Assembly: GCA_026873275.1 (NCBI GenBank)
Contig: JANTUC010000018.1
Span: forward strand, 62,001-126,000
Length of the DNA: 64,000 nt
Origin: Pseudopithomyces maydicus
Taxonomy: Eukaryota > Ascomycota > Dothideomycetes > Pleosporales > Didymosphaeriaceae
Direction: 5' to 3'
Part shown: in pieces, positions 36,445-47,496 of the stretch
Layout of the letters: every line of letters begins with the position of its first letter
Numbering within the stretch: position 1 is the first letter of the stretch
Translations under genes and position numbers: made by a program
The notes under the pieces: model-generated
Told to the model about the DNA's origin: nothing
The model's database searches: none
Seen by the model: the letters and a program-made list of their open reading frames with translations, nothing else

Positions 36445-37990
36445 TCTCCCTCCACGGCGGCTTTTCGATTTCGTGTAATTCTTTATTAATGATTTTGTCC
36501 CTGTTATGTAAGTAAGCATGGCGACGGCGTTTTCTGGCTCAACATTCGATACCCGGGGGCGTTAATAGTTGGCGAAAAAAATATCTCGCACCACGCACGC
36601 GAGGAGGCGGAACCTAGTGTAGGATTAGACAGACGGCCGATGTACGATTGAAGGAATATGAACGATGCTTGGGTTGGGATCCAAGTCCCTGACTAGATGC
36701 AACTGTTTCTCGGTGCACATGATCGCTTTTGCATGAACGGCCGGATCTCACCGGAAGGGCGCTTACCCAGCATGTACGACTGTGCCTTGCAGGCGGTGAT
36801 CCAGGCCGTGGTAGACCGACGTACCGTGTCTGTCGTGCCGTGTCGTGTCGTGTCGTACCGGTCCTCACAGATACATACGATACTCAGTCGTACTCACCCC
36901 TCGTACCAAAAGCCATCTCAGAACCAAAAACCCCATTCACAACCCCCCATCCACACATGCAAAATGCCCCATCCCCGGCCCCATCCAAGCCCCCATCACC
37001 AACGTCACCAAACAAACAACGCACCGCATCCAGCCCAGCGCCTCATACATGCACACACATATGTACCTCGGCTCGCTTACCGCTTAACGCCTCCTCCACA
37101 TGCAATGCACCCCAACCACCACTTCCCTCGGGCCTCCAGTCCGTAGGTTACCTCAGCACCGATCGATTCTTCCTCCCCGGAGCCACCGCCCATCCCACAC
37201 TGCATCCCGCCCCCGCCATCCCCCTTCCAGCTACCACACCTCCCATCCGGCAACCACCTCCGCACCCCGCGGTCATAACCACGCGGCTGGCGCCCGCCGA
37301 GGCTAGTGCATGTATTGTTTTCTCGTTGTTTCCCCGCGTTTAGGTACGTAAGTAGACTACAGGTATGTAGGTAGTCTAGTATTGCGCGGTGCGTGCATGC
37401 CGAGGCGCTCGCATCGCGCATGCATGCGTCATCGGCTGGGGCCGAGCGCGCTGGGGTTGCTTGCTTGCTGCTTGCGGTTTGCGGTTTGTGGTTTGCGTGC
37501 TGGCTTGGTGGGAGGTATGTAGACAGGGTAGGGGTAGCTGGTTTGCTGGGTAGCTTAGCTGGTCGGCTAGCTAGCTACGTAGCTAGAGGGTAGCTAGAGG
37601 GTGGCTAGAGGGTAGCTAGAGGGGATTTCGTAATTGACGGGACGGGGTAATCGTGGCGTGGCGGTGGGGATGGGATGGAAGGATGATGGATGGAGGGTTG
37701 GTTGGGTATTTAAGGTGGGTGGGCGGCTGGGGTTTTTGGGATTTGCTTTTTCTGCTTCGCTTTGCTTTGCTTTGTTCTAGCTCCTCGGTCTGTCTGTCTG
37801 GTTGTTCTAGAAGACGACGCAAGAGGTCGATGTTGGAGATTGATTGATTGCTTGAGTGACGAATCGATCGATTGACCGACGAGAAAAAAAGAAGCTTCGT
37901 TGGTGTTGCGGTGTTTTGCGTATCGTGTAGCTGTGCTGGATAGCTACCTCGTCGAGCTAATTCCGTCACGTCGTTCGATCAGCACCAAGT
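36445..37990. other. Intergenic with simple repeats
   Basis: About 1.5 kb without a supported gene. The 36900-37300 part is C-rich low complexity; 37310-37650 is rich in TAGGTA/TAGCTA motifs. Confidence 0.45.
37579..37623. repeat. Tandem TAGCTAGAGGG repeat
   Basis: About four copies of an 11-base unit, one with a single substitution (TGGCTAGAGGG). Confidence 0.8.
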
Positions 37991-39787
37991 ATGAAGAGGG
38001 CTTTGGGCATTGCGGCGGCGTTGGGGACGGTCGCTGCGCAGTATGAGACGGGGAATGCGAGTCTGCCGGTTGTGGACTTGGGTTATGAGATTTATCAGGC
38101 GTCGGGGTATAATGTAAGTTGCTGCGGCTGTTGACGGGAACTCGATTTTTGAGCATAAAGGCTGACGCCAGGTAGGACACCGGACGGTTCTACAACTTCT
38201 CCAATATCAGATATGCGGCGCCGCCGGTGGGAAATCTGAGGTTTGCGCCTCCGGAAGCCCCGGCTGAGAATAGGTCGGCTGTTAACACTGGGGGCGTTGG
38301 GAGGTATGTATTTTTGATGAGCTATGCGTGTCGTGAATTCAGCTGATGTGTATAGGATATGTCCTCAGGCCAACCCGGGGTGGAGCCAATTATCTACCCA
38401 GTATATACTGAACAGCCTGCTCGGCGCCAGATCTGGCGACACACCAATTTACACGCCACCGGGGGCAAACTCGAGCTCGAACGTCACCGCGCCTGGACCC
38501 CTAGAGACTGAAGACTGTCTCTTCCTTGACGTTTTCGTACCCGAACAAATCCTTGAACGAGCGAATTCTTCAGGATACGGAGCGCCAGTGTTGGTGTGGA
38601 TATATGGCGGCGGATACACCGGAGGCAGCAAGTACACCAACCCAGCCGGCCTGCTCGCCGAGTCTGGAAAGCTTGGTGATGCGGAGGTCATCTACGTTGC
38701 AATGAACTACCGCCTGGGTGCTCTCGGGTGGTCGAGCGGTCCATCGTTCAATGCGCAAGGTGGAACCAGCAACTTGGGCCTATACGATCAGCGCTTTGCG
38801 CTTGAATGGATACAAGATAACATCCATCTGTTTGGTGGAGATAAGGATAAGGTTACCGTCTTCGGAGAAAGTGCTGGCGGAGGTTCCATCATGCACCAGA
38901 TCACCGCCTACGGGGGCTCAAAAGGACCTGCACCATTCCAACAAGCCGTCCCTCAATCACCAGGATGGACTCCCCAGCTCTCCAACGCCAACCAAGAGGC
39001 CACATTCAAAAAGTTCCTCAGCCTGACCAACAGCTCCTCCCTAGCAGACCTCCGCAACCTCTCATCCGAAGCCGTAATCCGCGCCAACGCCCAGCAAATC
39101 AGATACGAGCCTCCCTGGGGAGGCTACGTCTACGGCCCCGTCGTCGACGGGCTCTTCACCCCGCTGCTCCCGGGACAACTCCTCGCCCAAGGCCGCTTTG
39201 ACAAAAGCCTCCGCGTAATGGTCGGCCACAATTCCAACGAAGGCGAATACTTCACACCGCCATACGCAAACACAACGGAGGGCATCGCCGCCCAACTCTC
39301 ATCCGCCCTCGCCATCCCCTCATCCTCCCTCGATTACATCCTCGACGACCTCTACCCCGCTGTCTTCGACGGCTCCCAGGGATACACCAATAACTACACG
39401 CGCGCCAGCACCATCGTGAGCGAGGGCATCTTCACCTGCAACACGAACTACCTCTCCACGGGGTTCCACAACAAGACGTACTCGTACCTGTTTTCCATCC
39501 CGCCGGGTCTGCACGGACAAGACGTGTCGTACACGTTCTACGAGGGGGGCTCCGCGACCGATGTGAATCCGTATTCGGTGCAGAACCGCACGGTGGCGGT
39601 CGCGTTGCAGGAGTTCATTACGAGCTTTGCGAAGACGGGGGTCCCGGAGGCGGAGGGCGTGAGGAGCTTTGAGATGTATGGGCCGGACGCAAGGGTGTTG
39701 GATCTTAATGTTACGGGAATAGAAGAGATTCACGATAGTAATGCGAGTGAGAGGTGTAAGTGGTGGCAGTTGGGGTTGGTGCTGTAG
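37991..39787 (+). CDS. Secreted type-B carboxylesterase/lipase
   Basis: Exons 37991-38113, 38176-38303 and 38356-39787 (donors GTAAGT and GTATGT, acceptors GTAG and TATAG) give 560 residues. A signal peptide (MKRALGIAAALGTVAAQ) shows export. Family landmarks in order: RYAAPPVGNLRF, EDCLFLDVFVPEQ, oxyanion-hole WIYGGGYTGG, and the nucleophile elbow VFGESAGGGSIMHQ with catalytic Ser at about residue 255. The acid is probably in GHNSNEGEYF, and the His in PPGLHGQDVSYTF. Several NXS/T sites suggest glycosylation. It hydrolyses carboxylic esters outside the cell; the natural substrate cannot be told from sequence. Confidence 0.92.
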
Positions 39788-40210
39788 GTGGGACGGATAT
39801 GTGGTATGAACGAACATACTAGATTTGGCACGAACGTAATGTCATAATGAATAGTTTTCATATACTTGATTCACCGAAAGACAGCTCCAGATTCAGACTA
39901 ATTCAACAAGCATAACATCACGACACACGATCACGATGTTCCGCACTACGGTACGTTGCTCCCCCATCGCGATGCCCACGCATCCGGAGCTATGGCCACG
40001 CCATTCCCTCATCACGACGTCATACCCCAGCTCCTCTCCCAACCTCACCAATCCCAAGCACGCCTTCGCTCCCCTTTAAAACCCCCTCGTCCCAAGCTCC
40101 CTGGTACATTCTCACTCATAATCACACAGACCTGATTCCTCGAAATTCCATCCCACCTCCTCAATCACACACCAATTACCACCACCACCATCACCACAAC
40201 TACCGCAACC
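39788..40210. other. Promoter or 5' intron of the LEA-like gene
   Basis: Contains a second ATGTTCCGCACT start at 39936 with a GTACGT donor at 39951 and two STRE-like CCCCT motifs (40071-40075 and 40083-40087). If the upstream exon is used, this is a 275-base intron ending at 40225. Confidence 0.5.
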
Positions 40211-40927
40211 ATGTTCCGCACTCAGATCGCCCGCCAGGCCCGCCTGTTCAGCACCTCGCCCATTGCTCGCAAGTCGCCCGTGGAGACGGTCAAGGATGCG
40301 GCGAAGGCGGTTGATCAGAAGATTTCCGGGGCGGCCGTGAAGGGCATTGAGAAGGGTGGTATGTATATTTCTCTTCATGTTTTGCTTGGTTATTGAGGAT
40401 GTCCTTTGCAACACATGCATACACACTACGCACATCCCTCTTTCACGCTCTGCTCATGTCAATTGGATACCTGAGCATCAATGCAACAAGCATGTCCAAT
40501 TCCCTTCTAATCCCCTTCTAAACACCCGCCAGTCGAGCAAACAGCGAAGGGATTCGTCCAGCGAGGCGGTGCGTTCGTTCGTTCGCTCGTTCTGATGCGT
40601 TGGCTCTTCCTCCATTCCATTTCCTTCCTCCACATCTTCCCCTTCCTTTCTTCCTCCTCCTCTCTCTCTCCTCTTCATCCCCCTCTTCCCATCCCACAAC
40701 CACCACCTCCTCCGCTCCCAACACCTTCTGTTTCTATTCACATCACTAACTCCCCCCACAGAACAAGCCGCCGAATCCATCAAGCAAGCCGCGCCCGAAA
40801 CCAAGGGCGAAGCCAAGGGCCAGGCCAACGAGGTCGCGGGCCAGGCCAAGGGAAAGGCATCCGAGCTGGCGGGCGAGGCGAAGGGGAAGGCGCAGGAGTT
40901 GAAGGGGAGGCGAAGGCGAGGAACTAA
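40211..40927 (+). CDS. Mitochondrial LEA-like stress protein (frame break at 40904-40907)
   Basis: Exons 40211-40358, 40533-40568 and 40762-40927; the 36-base middle exon keeps phase on both sides. The N-terminus (MFRTQIARQARLFSTSPIAR) is a typical mitochondrial presequence with Arg/Ser and no acids. The rest is Ala/Lys/Glu/Gly-rich with 11-residue-like LEA repeats (ETKGEAKGQANEVAGQAKGK). LEA-type proteins stabilise membranes and proteins during desiccation. Four G at 40904-40907 appear one short: adding a G gives 116 residues ending in GEAKARN, whereas the written frame runs on in Arg-rich sequence to 40946. An alternative first exon at 39936-39950 would encode MFRTT and splice at 40226. Confidence 0.75.
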
Positions 40928-41297
40928 GTGCGCGTGGAACGAATGACTGTTTTATCATGACGTGATGATGGGGATGGAGAGAAGAGAGAACGAAGTATTT
41001 AGATCCCCATATCAGATGCGGGGGTGGTATCTTCGTGTATTGATACTTGTAGCGGGGGCTTTGTAAAAGCTTAATGGATTTTTTGCCGGTCATCAGTGTT
41101 TCAGGGTGGTCTTGTGGATGCTGCATTATCGACATTCATGATCTCATACATTGATGGAAACGCAAGTGTATCATGCCTGACGGATGCTCGATTAGACGCA
41201 GACCTCCCTTCAAGCCTGCTGCAGCCTCTATCCTATATATAGTACAGCGCAAGCACAACCTCCATCTCTGCCATCATCCATCCACCACCGTGTCCGT
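40928..41297. other. Convergent intergenic region
   Basis: Short spacer between the 3' ends of the LEA-like gene and RPT3. Nothing else seen. Confidence 0.45.
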
Positions 41298-42664
41298 CTA
41301 CTTGTAGAAATCGAACTTGTCCGCCTCGGTCGCACCCTTGACCTGGCTGGTATACGCCTCCTCCAGATCGCTCTGGATGATATTATATCTGTTCTTCCGC
41401 ACGGCCCTCAACCCTGCCTCCTGCATGATAGCCGCAATGACCGCACCCGACAGCGGGTCGTTGCGCACGATCAAGCTGTCGAGATCGACCTCGGGCGACA
41501 AGCTCATCTTACTGGCGATGGTGCCGAAGATGAGGCGGCGCTCGCGACGGTCGCGCAGCGAGGGGAACTCGATTTTGCGGTCGAGACGGCCGGGACGCAG
41601 CAGCGCGGGGTCGAGGGTGTCGGCGCGGTTGGTCGCCATGATGACCTTGACGTTGGACGTCTGGTCGAAGCCGTCCATCTGGTTGAGCAGCTCGAGGAGG
41701 ATACGCTGGACCTCTCTGTCGGCGCCCGTCTGCGCGTCGAAGCGCTTCGTGGCGATGGCGTCGATCTCGTCGATGAAGATGATGGACGGCGAGTTCTCGC
41801 GGGCCATGCGGAACACGTCGCGCACCATGCGGGGGCCCTCGCCAAGGTACTTTTGCACGAACTCGGAGCCGACCACGCGGATGAAGGACGCCGTCGTACT
41901 ATTGGCGACGGCCTTGACGAGCATGGTTTTTCCGGTTCCTGGGGGGCCGTAGAGGAGGACACCGCGCGGGGGGTCGATTCCAATCTGCTTGTACAGGTCG
42001 AAGTGTGTGAGGGGCAGCTCGACGGCTTCCCGGATCTCCTGCTTCTGCATGTCTAGTCCACCCACGTCGGCGTATGTCACGTCTGGCTTCTCGTCCTGGC
42101 CGAGCATGGCGATGGAGGAGTCGGCCTCTGGCGGGAGGATGTCGACGAGGGCGTTGGAGTGGCGGTGGAGCGCAACGGATGACGAGGGCTTGAGGAGCTC
42201 GCGGTCGAGGGTGGAAAGTATGCGGACGACGTAGTTGGAGCCCGTGGACGACTGTACGATACCCGTGCTGTAGAGGTTAGCTCCACGAAGGTAATAGCGT
42301 TATACGGCGGTCTCACTTCTGATCGATCGCCTCCATAAACTGGCCTATCACGAGCGGTACACTCTGAATGCGCTTGATCTCCTCCTGTGCGCGCACCAAC
42401 TCCCGCTTCAAACTCCGCTGCTCATCCTTGATATACTCTTCCTGGAGGTGGATGTACCTGGGGCGAGTTAGCCAGCTGCCCGCACTACCATCGCTCTGGT
42501 CCCACACACTCTAATTGCCGCTGAAGTTTCTTGAACGTCGAGTAGTCATCGCTGCCGTCTGTGCTGAAGCCCTCCAGCGTGTCGAAGTTTGGTATCGATG
42601 AGGGGAGCTGCTTCTTGTGAGGCGGTACCGTGTTGAGCGGGTTCTCCACGGCGGCGTCGGCCAT
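41298..42664 (-). CDS. RPT3: 26S proteasome regulatory ATPase subunit RPT3
   Basis: Exons 42664-42510, 42457-42317 and 42267-41298 give 421 residues, the usual size. The N-terminal part carries a coiled coil (EEYIKDEQRSLKRELVRAQE), followed by the OB-like domain (GIVQSSTGSNYVVRILSTLD). The AAA module has Walker A GPPGTGKT at about 205-212, Walker B IIFIDEIDA, the sensor MATNRADTLDPALLRPGRLD with its arginine finger, and ends in KFDFYK. The C-terminal FYK is the HbYX-type tail (hydrophobic-Tyr-any) that docks into the 20S core. Introns are 49-52 bases. RPT3 is the closest of the six RPT paralogues by these N- and C-terminal features. Confidence 0.93.
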
Positions 42665-43133
42665 GGCTGCGGCTGATTTCGGATATCGGTGATTACGTGC
42701 GGAAGCTCTCTGCGGCGAGATTTGGGGTTCGTAGGGTGAGAGAGGTGGTAATCGGGTGGGTGGGTAGGTGGGCGCGCTGTGTTGTTGCGGCGGTTCGCCT
42801 TCTCATGGTGACGATCGGAATCCATGACGTGCCAAGCCCGACATTGTCACGTGCACGTCCATTCACCTAGAGGCCTACGAACTAGGCAAGTACATCCATT
42901 TGGCCCGAATACCTGCTTGGAAAAGCATCAATAGAGCAAAGTGATTGCTGATTTGATGAGTCTGCGTGTATTGAAACGTGTGATTCCCATCAATCTTGGT
43001 CTCAGCCATTCCTAAATTCAGAACATATATACGATCAACACGTTCGCAAATGAAGCTGAACCGTAGACTTAATATTTACATCTAAGCTCACAATCCTTCA
43101 TGGGGCAACTATTTGGTCCCGACCACCCCAAAT
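42665..43133. other. Promoter region of RPT3
   Basis: About 470 bases between two minus-strand genes. No repeat or clear motif found. Confidence 0.4.
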
Positions 43134-45677
43134 CTATATCAACCTCACATACCTCCTCCTCCTCTTCTTCACATCCAACCAAGCCAACATATGCACCTGC
43201 CCAAATGCAATCCTCTCAAAATACGCACCCGTCCGCTTAATCAGCAGCACATTAAACATCCAGCTCGCCCGTTTCCTTTTCCCATCATGATAATACCCGG
43301 GGTAATCAAAGTCCTCCGCCTTCACCGTCGTCGTCGCCATGCGGGTCCTCATAATCGCGCCCTCGGCGCCAAACAGCCAGTGCGGAAGCACCTTGCGGGT
43401 TTCTGAGAGCAATATAAGGGAGTGCTGGGCGTTGCTGAGTGCAGAGGGCTTGTCTTGGAGCTGGGGCGGGAGTGCGATGACGCCGCAGCGGACGGAGGCG
43501 CTGGTCTCGATGAAGGGGGTCGCGAGGTGCGTGGTGATGGAGAATTGGTCCATGGGGCATTCTTCGGCCCAGAAGTGGAGGCAGCCGTGGGGGAGGTTTT
43601 CGATTAGGCGGGGATCGGGTGAGGGGTCTACGGCGGCTTTTCGCGCGTCGTGGTAGGGGGTGCAGGATTCTATGAAGTCGGTGTTGCGCGCGAGTTCTTG
43701 TCGGATTATTTCGATGGAGCGTTGGTCTTCGTGGAGGTGGAAGCGTTGGATGAAGGAGTTGATGAAGTAAGGGTGCGAGGGCTCGCCTGATAGGTCGCAG
43801 AGGTTGTATGTGGATTGGCCGGTCCAGGCTGCCCAGCTCCAGGAGGGCACCACTTCGGGTCCTCTAGATGCTCGCCTTTTGTAGGGACCGAGATTGATCC
43901 AGAGGAGCGCAAGGTCGAAACAATTAGATGGCATGCCGAAGTGGAAACGGGCATTGTTGAGACGAGTGATCGCACCGCCTAGTCCTTGGAACGCAGGAAG
44001 GGTGTCGGACTCGAAAGACAGCGATCTGATTGTGTAGTTTGTTACGATGCGGCCGTATATATCGAAATGCCGGAGCCAACGGACGCTTTCGGCGTCGCGC
44101 CCCAAGCCGTCATCTATGCGGGTGAGCGAGAAGGGGTTCATTTGCCACAGCCTGTGAGACACACGGCTCAACTCCCTAGAGGCCACCCGTGTATAAGGGT
44201 CTTCGTTCGAATATTGTACGTTCCAGTCTTGCGCCCATTCTTCTCCGCAGACGAATGTGAGATGCTTGTTGAAAAAGTGTAAACAGCGCGTCGACAGAAG
44301 AACCTCTTGGAGGGTCCACCCACGCGTACTGTGAATTGAACTGCTGAGGACCTTTGGAGTTGCATAGTTTGCTTTTGCGATGAGAATCTTGTTCCCGACG
44401 TGTGTTTTCGTCGCGATGAGTGATCGAGAGCCTTCGCGGACACCAGGGAGTCCAGCGTTGGCGTCGCATCCGCTATGTTGGACAATGGTTGCGTAAGCTG
44501 CGGTATAAATTTCGTGCATCAATGATATCTGATCGTGCTTTTCTGCCCGGTCGTCCTGGATTATGCAAAGTGAGTCAACCCAAAGATAGCGCTGATTTAG
44601 TCGGGCGACAAAGGCCATTGCATCGAGGACAGATCGTGGTATACTGGCAGAGCGCATGTGTAAAGAGCCTTTTTTCTCTAATTCGGTGATATTATCTCTG
44701 GTAGCTTTGAGCCTCTCTATGCCACCCCATACGTAACTGAGCGCGAAATACCGATTCGCGAGGGAACCATGCACGATGCATTGGTCTACCACGTCGATAA
44801 GGCGAATTCTAATGTCCTTGCGTCCTTGAGATTGCATGACATGGCACTCTTCGTGGTACTCGTTGCATCGGCGCAACCAGTAATTCACGAGCGCGTAATC
44901 GATGTCAACAGTGCGCACCCAGCTTGAATTCATCATTTTCTTCCTGGATAAATTGGTAGATTCCCATATGAGGGATTGCTCATGAGAGTTTTCGCCACTG
45001 CCATCTTTTACTTCGCTCTTCATCTCGATCGTGCCCGCTTCTTGCCATATGTCGCTTTGTGGTTGCTTTATTTGTACTGCTATCTTCTCCTGTTGCTGGT
45101 AGTGCATTGTGTACTGAAAGCCATTCAAAATTGATAGTGGCTGATCGACGGCCCAGGATAAGAGCGATTTGATAGGTAACGGAGTCATGAGATGGAGAAC
45201 CAGCATGCAGATACGGCATTGCGGTCGAGTGAGCAGATGGAACAGAGAGCCAGACGGCAGTTTCTCAGCCAACCAAACAGGCTTCAATGCCTGCTGTTCC
45301 GTTCCATCGGGATCAAAGACCTTCCCCGACCCCGAAAGCCCACGATATCCGGTATATCCCTCTCTCTGAGCGTTGAGGCGCAAGTCGTCCGCACCCGGTG
45401 GAACTATCCACTCATACTTGTCGCATACGGAGCACAATTGGTCCTTCACAAGTGGCCGTGTCTCGATTATCTCCTCTATAAGCGTTTCAAACTTCACAAA
45501 GAGCTTGTTGCGCGCTTCGTACTTCTGGAACGGATGGACGTCGCGGTCTTTCTTTGGCCTTTGCAGGCGCCCAAAGATACGGGGAAGTCGTGGCTTCGTG
45601 AGCGCCGCAATATTCGTCTGGATTCGCGAAAGTTCCGTGAACTCATTCGAGGCGTATCTGAAGCTGATGAGAACCAT
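43134..45677 (-). CDS. HET-domain protein, single exon, 847 residues
   Basis: An intronless frame. The first 270 residues are hydrophilic with a CSVCDKYEW and a CRICMLVLH cysteine pair that could bind zinc. The HET domain follows: RLIDVVDQCIVHG, YFALSYVWGG (about residue 320), IPRSVLDAMAFVARLNQRYL, WVDSLCIIQDDRAEKHDQIS, IYTAAYATIVQHSG and later TRGWTLQEVLLSTRCLHFF. This is the long class of HET protein common in Dothideomycetes and Sordariomycetes. The C-terminal 300 residues carry no named domain. It differs in structure and sequence from the HET gene at 29.4 kb, so they are not recent duplicates. Confidence 0.88.
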   Translation of the reverse strand: MVLISFRYASNEFTELSRIQTNIAALTKPRLPRIFGRLQRPKKDRDVHPFQKYEARNKLFVKFETLIEEIIETRPLVKDQLCSVCDKYEWIVPPGADDLRLNAQREGYTGYRGLSGSGKVFDPDGTEQQALKPVWLAEKLPSGSLFHLLTRPQCRICMLVLHLMTPLPIKSLLSWAVDQPLSILNGFQYTMHYQQQEKIAVQIKQPQSDIWQEAGTIEMKSEVKDGSGENSHEQSLIWESTNLSRKKMMNSSWVRTVDIDYALVNYWLRRCNEYHEECHVMQSQGRKDIRIRLIDVVDQCIVHGSLANRYFALSYVWGGIERLKATRDNITELEKKGSLHMRSASIPRSVLDAMAFVARLNQRYLWVDSLCIIQDDRAEKHDQISLMHEIYTAAYATIVQHSGCDANAGLPGVREGSRSLIATKTHVGNKILIAKANYATPKVLSSSIHSTRGWTLQEVLLSTRCLHFFNKHLTFVCGEEWAQDWNVQYSNEDPYTRVASRELSRVSHRLWQMNPFSLTRIDDGLGRDAESVRWLRHFDIYGRIVTNYTIRSLSFESDTLPAFQGLGGAITRLNNARFHFGMPSNCFDLALLWINLGPYKRRASRGPEVVPSWSWAAWTGQSTYNLCDLSGEPSHPYFINSFIQRFHLHEDQRSIEIIRQELARNTDFIESCTPYHDARKAAVDPSPDPRLIENLPHGCLHFWAEECPMDQFSITTHLATPFIETSASVRCGVIALPPQLQDKPSALSNAQHSLILLSETRKVLPHWLFGAEGAIMRTRMATTTVKAEDFDYPGYYHDGKRKRASWMFNVLLIKRTGAYFERIAFGQVHMLAWLDVKKRRRRYVRLI

Positions 45678-46494
45678 GCACCCTCAGCTCGGTGGAGCGC
45701 TCACTTTTGATCCATCTGTGCGCCGAGCGGTGTCGCATCACCTTACACTACGGTAAAGCCGCATTCGTGTGCGGGGACAGAACATGTGTGCGTGCGCGTA
45801 CGAGCGCGTGCAGGAATACATGTACAATGCGGGGGAAAGTACGTCGTCATGTCGTTGAGATGGGGAATTGCGAGGAGGCTGAATCCCAAGACTCGTGCCT
45901 GGTGCCTCGGATGTGGGGGCTGAATCGATACCAACAGCCGTTCCATCATTGGTGTGCTTGGGTGGCGTGGTACTATCAACAGCATACGACAATGGACAAT
46001 CGTACAAAACGATATACATAAATCAAAACAACATGGCATGCCGCAAAAAAAAATACACAGCAAGAGAATCCACCGTCACTTTGTGTATCAACAAGGACGC
46101 ATAGTCTGGGCGACGTTGCGACTGGTCATGTTGATACGAGAAAGGATAACCGCATTGATCATGGGAGCAGAGAACCGAAGGTATTAATCCTAGCTCAAGG
46201 CAGTATACATGCAAAGTGCTATTTTCTAGGGCTCTGAATATCATCATCAAGTTTTATCTTTAACACACCGAGTTTGTTGTCTATGAACTGTGCCGCCCGC
46301 ATGCAGGGCAAGCGTTATCAATGATGTTGTGCAACATGATCAACCCAGAACAACCAGTCGTTAAGCAGCACGTAGGCAAACTTCATGCGACCCCGCATCT
46401 CTTTCGTTCATAAAACTCTGCTCACCCTCAAGACGTCTCCCACAGCAGAAGATATCACCAACATCGACAGAACAATCCTGAAAAATGGCATCAT
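45678..46494. other. Divergent intergenic region
   Basis: About 800 bases between divergent HET and BTB genes. A possible short coding start (ATG at 46485) overlaps the BTB start in another frame and ends quickly. No other feature seen. Confidence 0.4.
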
Positions 46495-47496
46495 TTGCAG
46501 AGTATGAACCACTACAATGTTGTTATGACAAAGCTGAATGATAGTAGCTTTATTCAGTCACCTCAATTTACCTTCTTCGTTGGCCAGGAAGGGAAGGCCA
46601 TCATGGTTCATGCTGCGGCGATAGCGGCCACCAGTCCGCAGCTAGGTGCACTAATTAATGGAGGGATGAAAGAGTCGGAGAGTCGATGCGCAAAACTCGA
46701 AGACGTTGAGGTTGATGATTTCATTCGGTTTTGCGAGTACGCTTATCGTGGAGACTATACCGTACCACGTTGGGAAGACATCCCATTTGAACAGCGCGCT
46801 TCGTATAAAAAGAAGATGAAGAAGACCAAGAGATTTTACCAAACAGAAGATTCTCCCGAACCCCCTCCCGAAGTCCCTGCCGAACCCCCTGCCGAAGCCC
46901 CTACCGAAGCCCCCACCGAAGCCCCTACCGAAGCCCCTAACGAGATCTTTGAGGATGGTGTTGCTCCTGATGAGCACGACCGTCCCTTTACCGTATCTAT
47001 GTTCTCTCGACCGCATGTAGCCCTCTCAAGAACCGAATTACGACGTCAGTTCAGCACTCGACCAACTTCAGTTGGGAGCTTACCTAAAGCCTTAATTCTC
47101 GACCAATTTGAGCCAAAGAGCAACAGCAAAGTACACCAGAATTTTACACCTGTTTTTCTTGCACACGCACGACTTTACTGTTTTGCACACGTGCGTCTGA
47201 TAGAACCGCTCAAGATTCTGACTCTTGACAAATTACAAAGGACTCTGATGAGCTTCAAGCTGTACAGTAGTCGTGTGGGAGACATCATTGAGCTCGCAAG
47301 ATTCGTGTACTCAAATGAGGATCTACCGGCGAGCAACGGTAATGAAGCGCTGGATGATCTAAAGAACTTGGTCACTAAATACATGGCATGCGAAATCGAT
47401 GTTATTGGGGGACACGATGACTTTATACAATTCCTCCAAGAGGGTGGCGAGTTTGTGGGCAATTTCTGGAAAATCGTCAGGCAATTTATGGTGTAA
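46495..47496 (+). CDS. BTB/POZ-domain protein with Pro/Glu/Ala repeat insert
   Basis: A 333-residue intronless frame. Residues about 15-85 fit a fungal BTB domain (FTFFVGQEGKAIMVHAAAI, then FIRFCEYAYRGDY), which mediates dimer formation or Cul3 contact. The domain is followed by a basic patch (KKKMKKTKRFY) and a tandem Pro-rich segment with repeats of PAEP/PTEA (46857-46945). The C-terminal helices (LYCFAHVRLIEPLKILTLDK) are usual for this fungal BTB family, in which the tail acts as a BACK-like helical part. The start at 46495 is the first in-frame ATG, but one or two internal Met are equally possible. Confidence 0.82.
   Translation: MQSMNHYNVVMTKLNDSSFIQSPQFTFFVGQEGKAIMVHAAAIAATSPQLGALINGGMKESESRCAKLEDVEVDDFIRFCEYAYRGDYTVPRWEDIPFEQRASYKKKMKKTKRFYQTEDSPEPPPEVPAEPPAEAPTEAPTEAPTEAPNEIFEDGVAPDEHDRPFTVSMFSRPHVALSRTELRRQFSTRPTSVGSLPKALILDQFEPKSNSKVHQNFTPVFLAHARLYCFAHVRLIEPLKILTLDKLQRTLMSFKLYSSRVGDIIELARFVYSNEDLPASNGNEALDDLKNLVTKYMACEIDVIGGHDDFIQFLQEGGEFVGNFWKIVRQFMV

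Noticed and set aside
46485..46545. Alternative ATG at 46485 for the BTB gene
   Set aside because: Its frame ends after about 18 codons, and joining it to the BTB frame would need a lost base, opposite to the window-wide pattern of missing bases.
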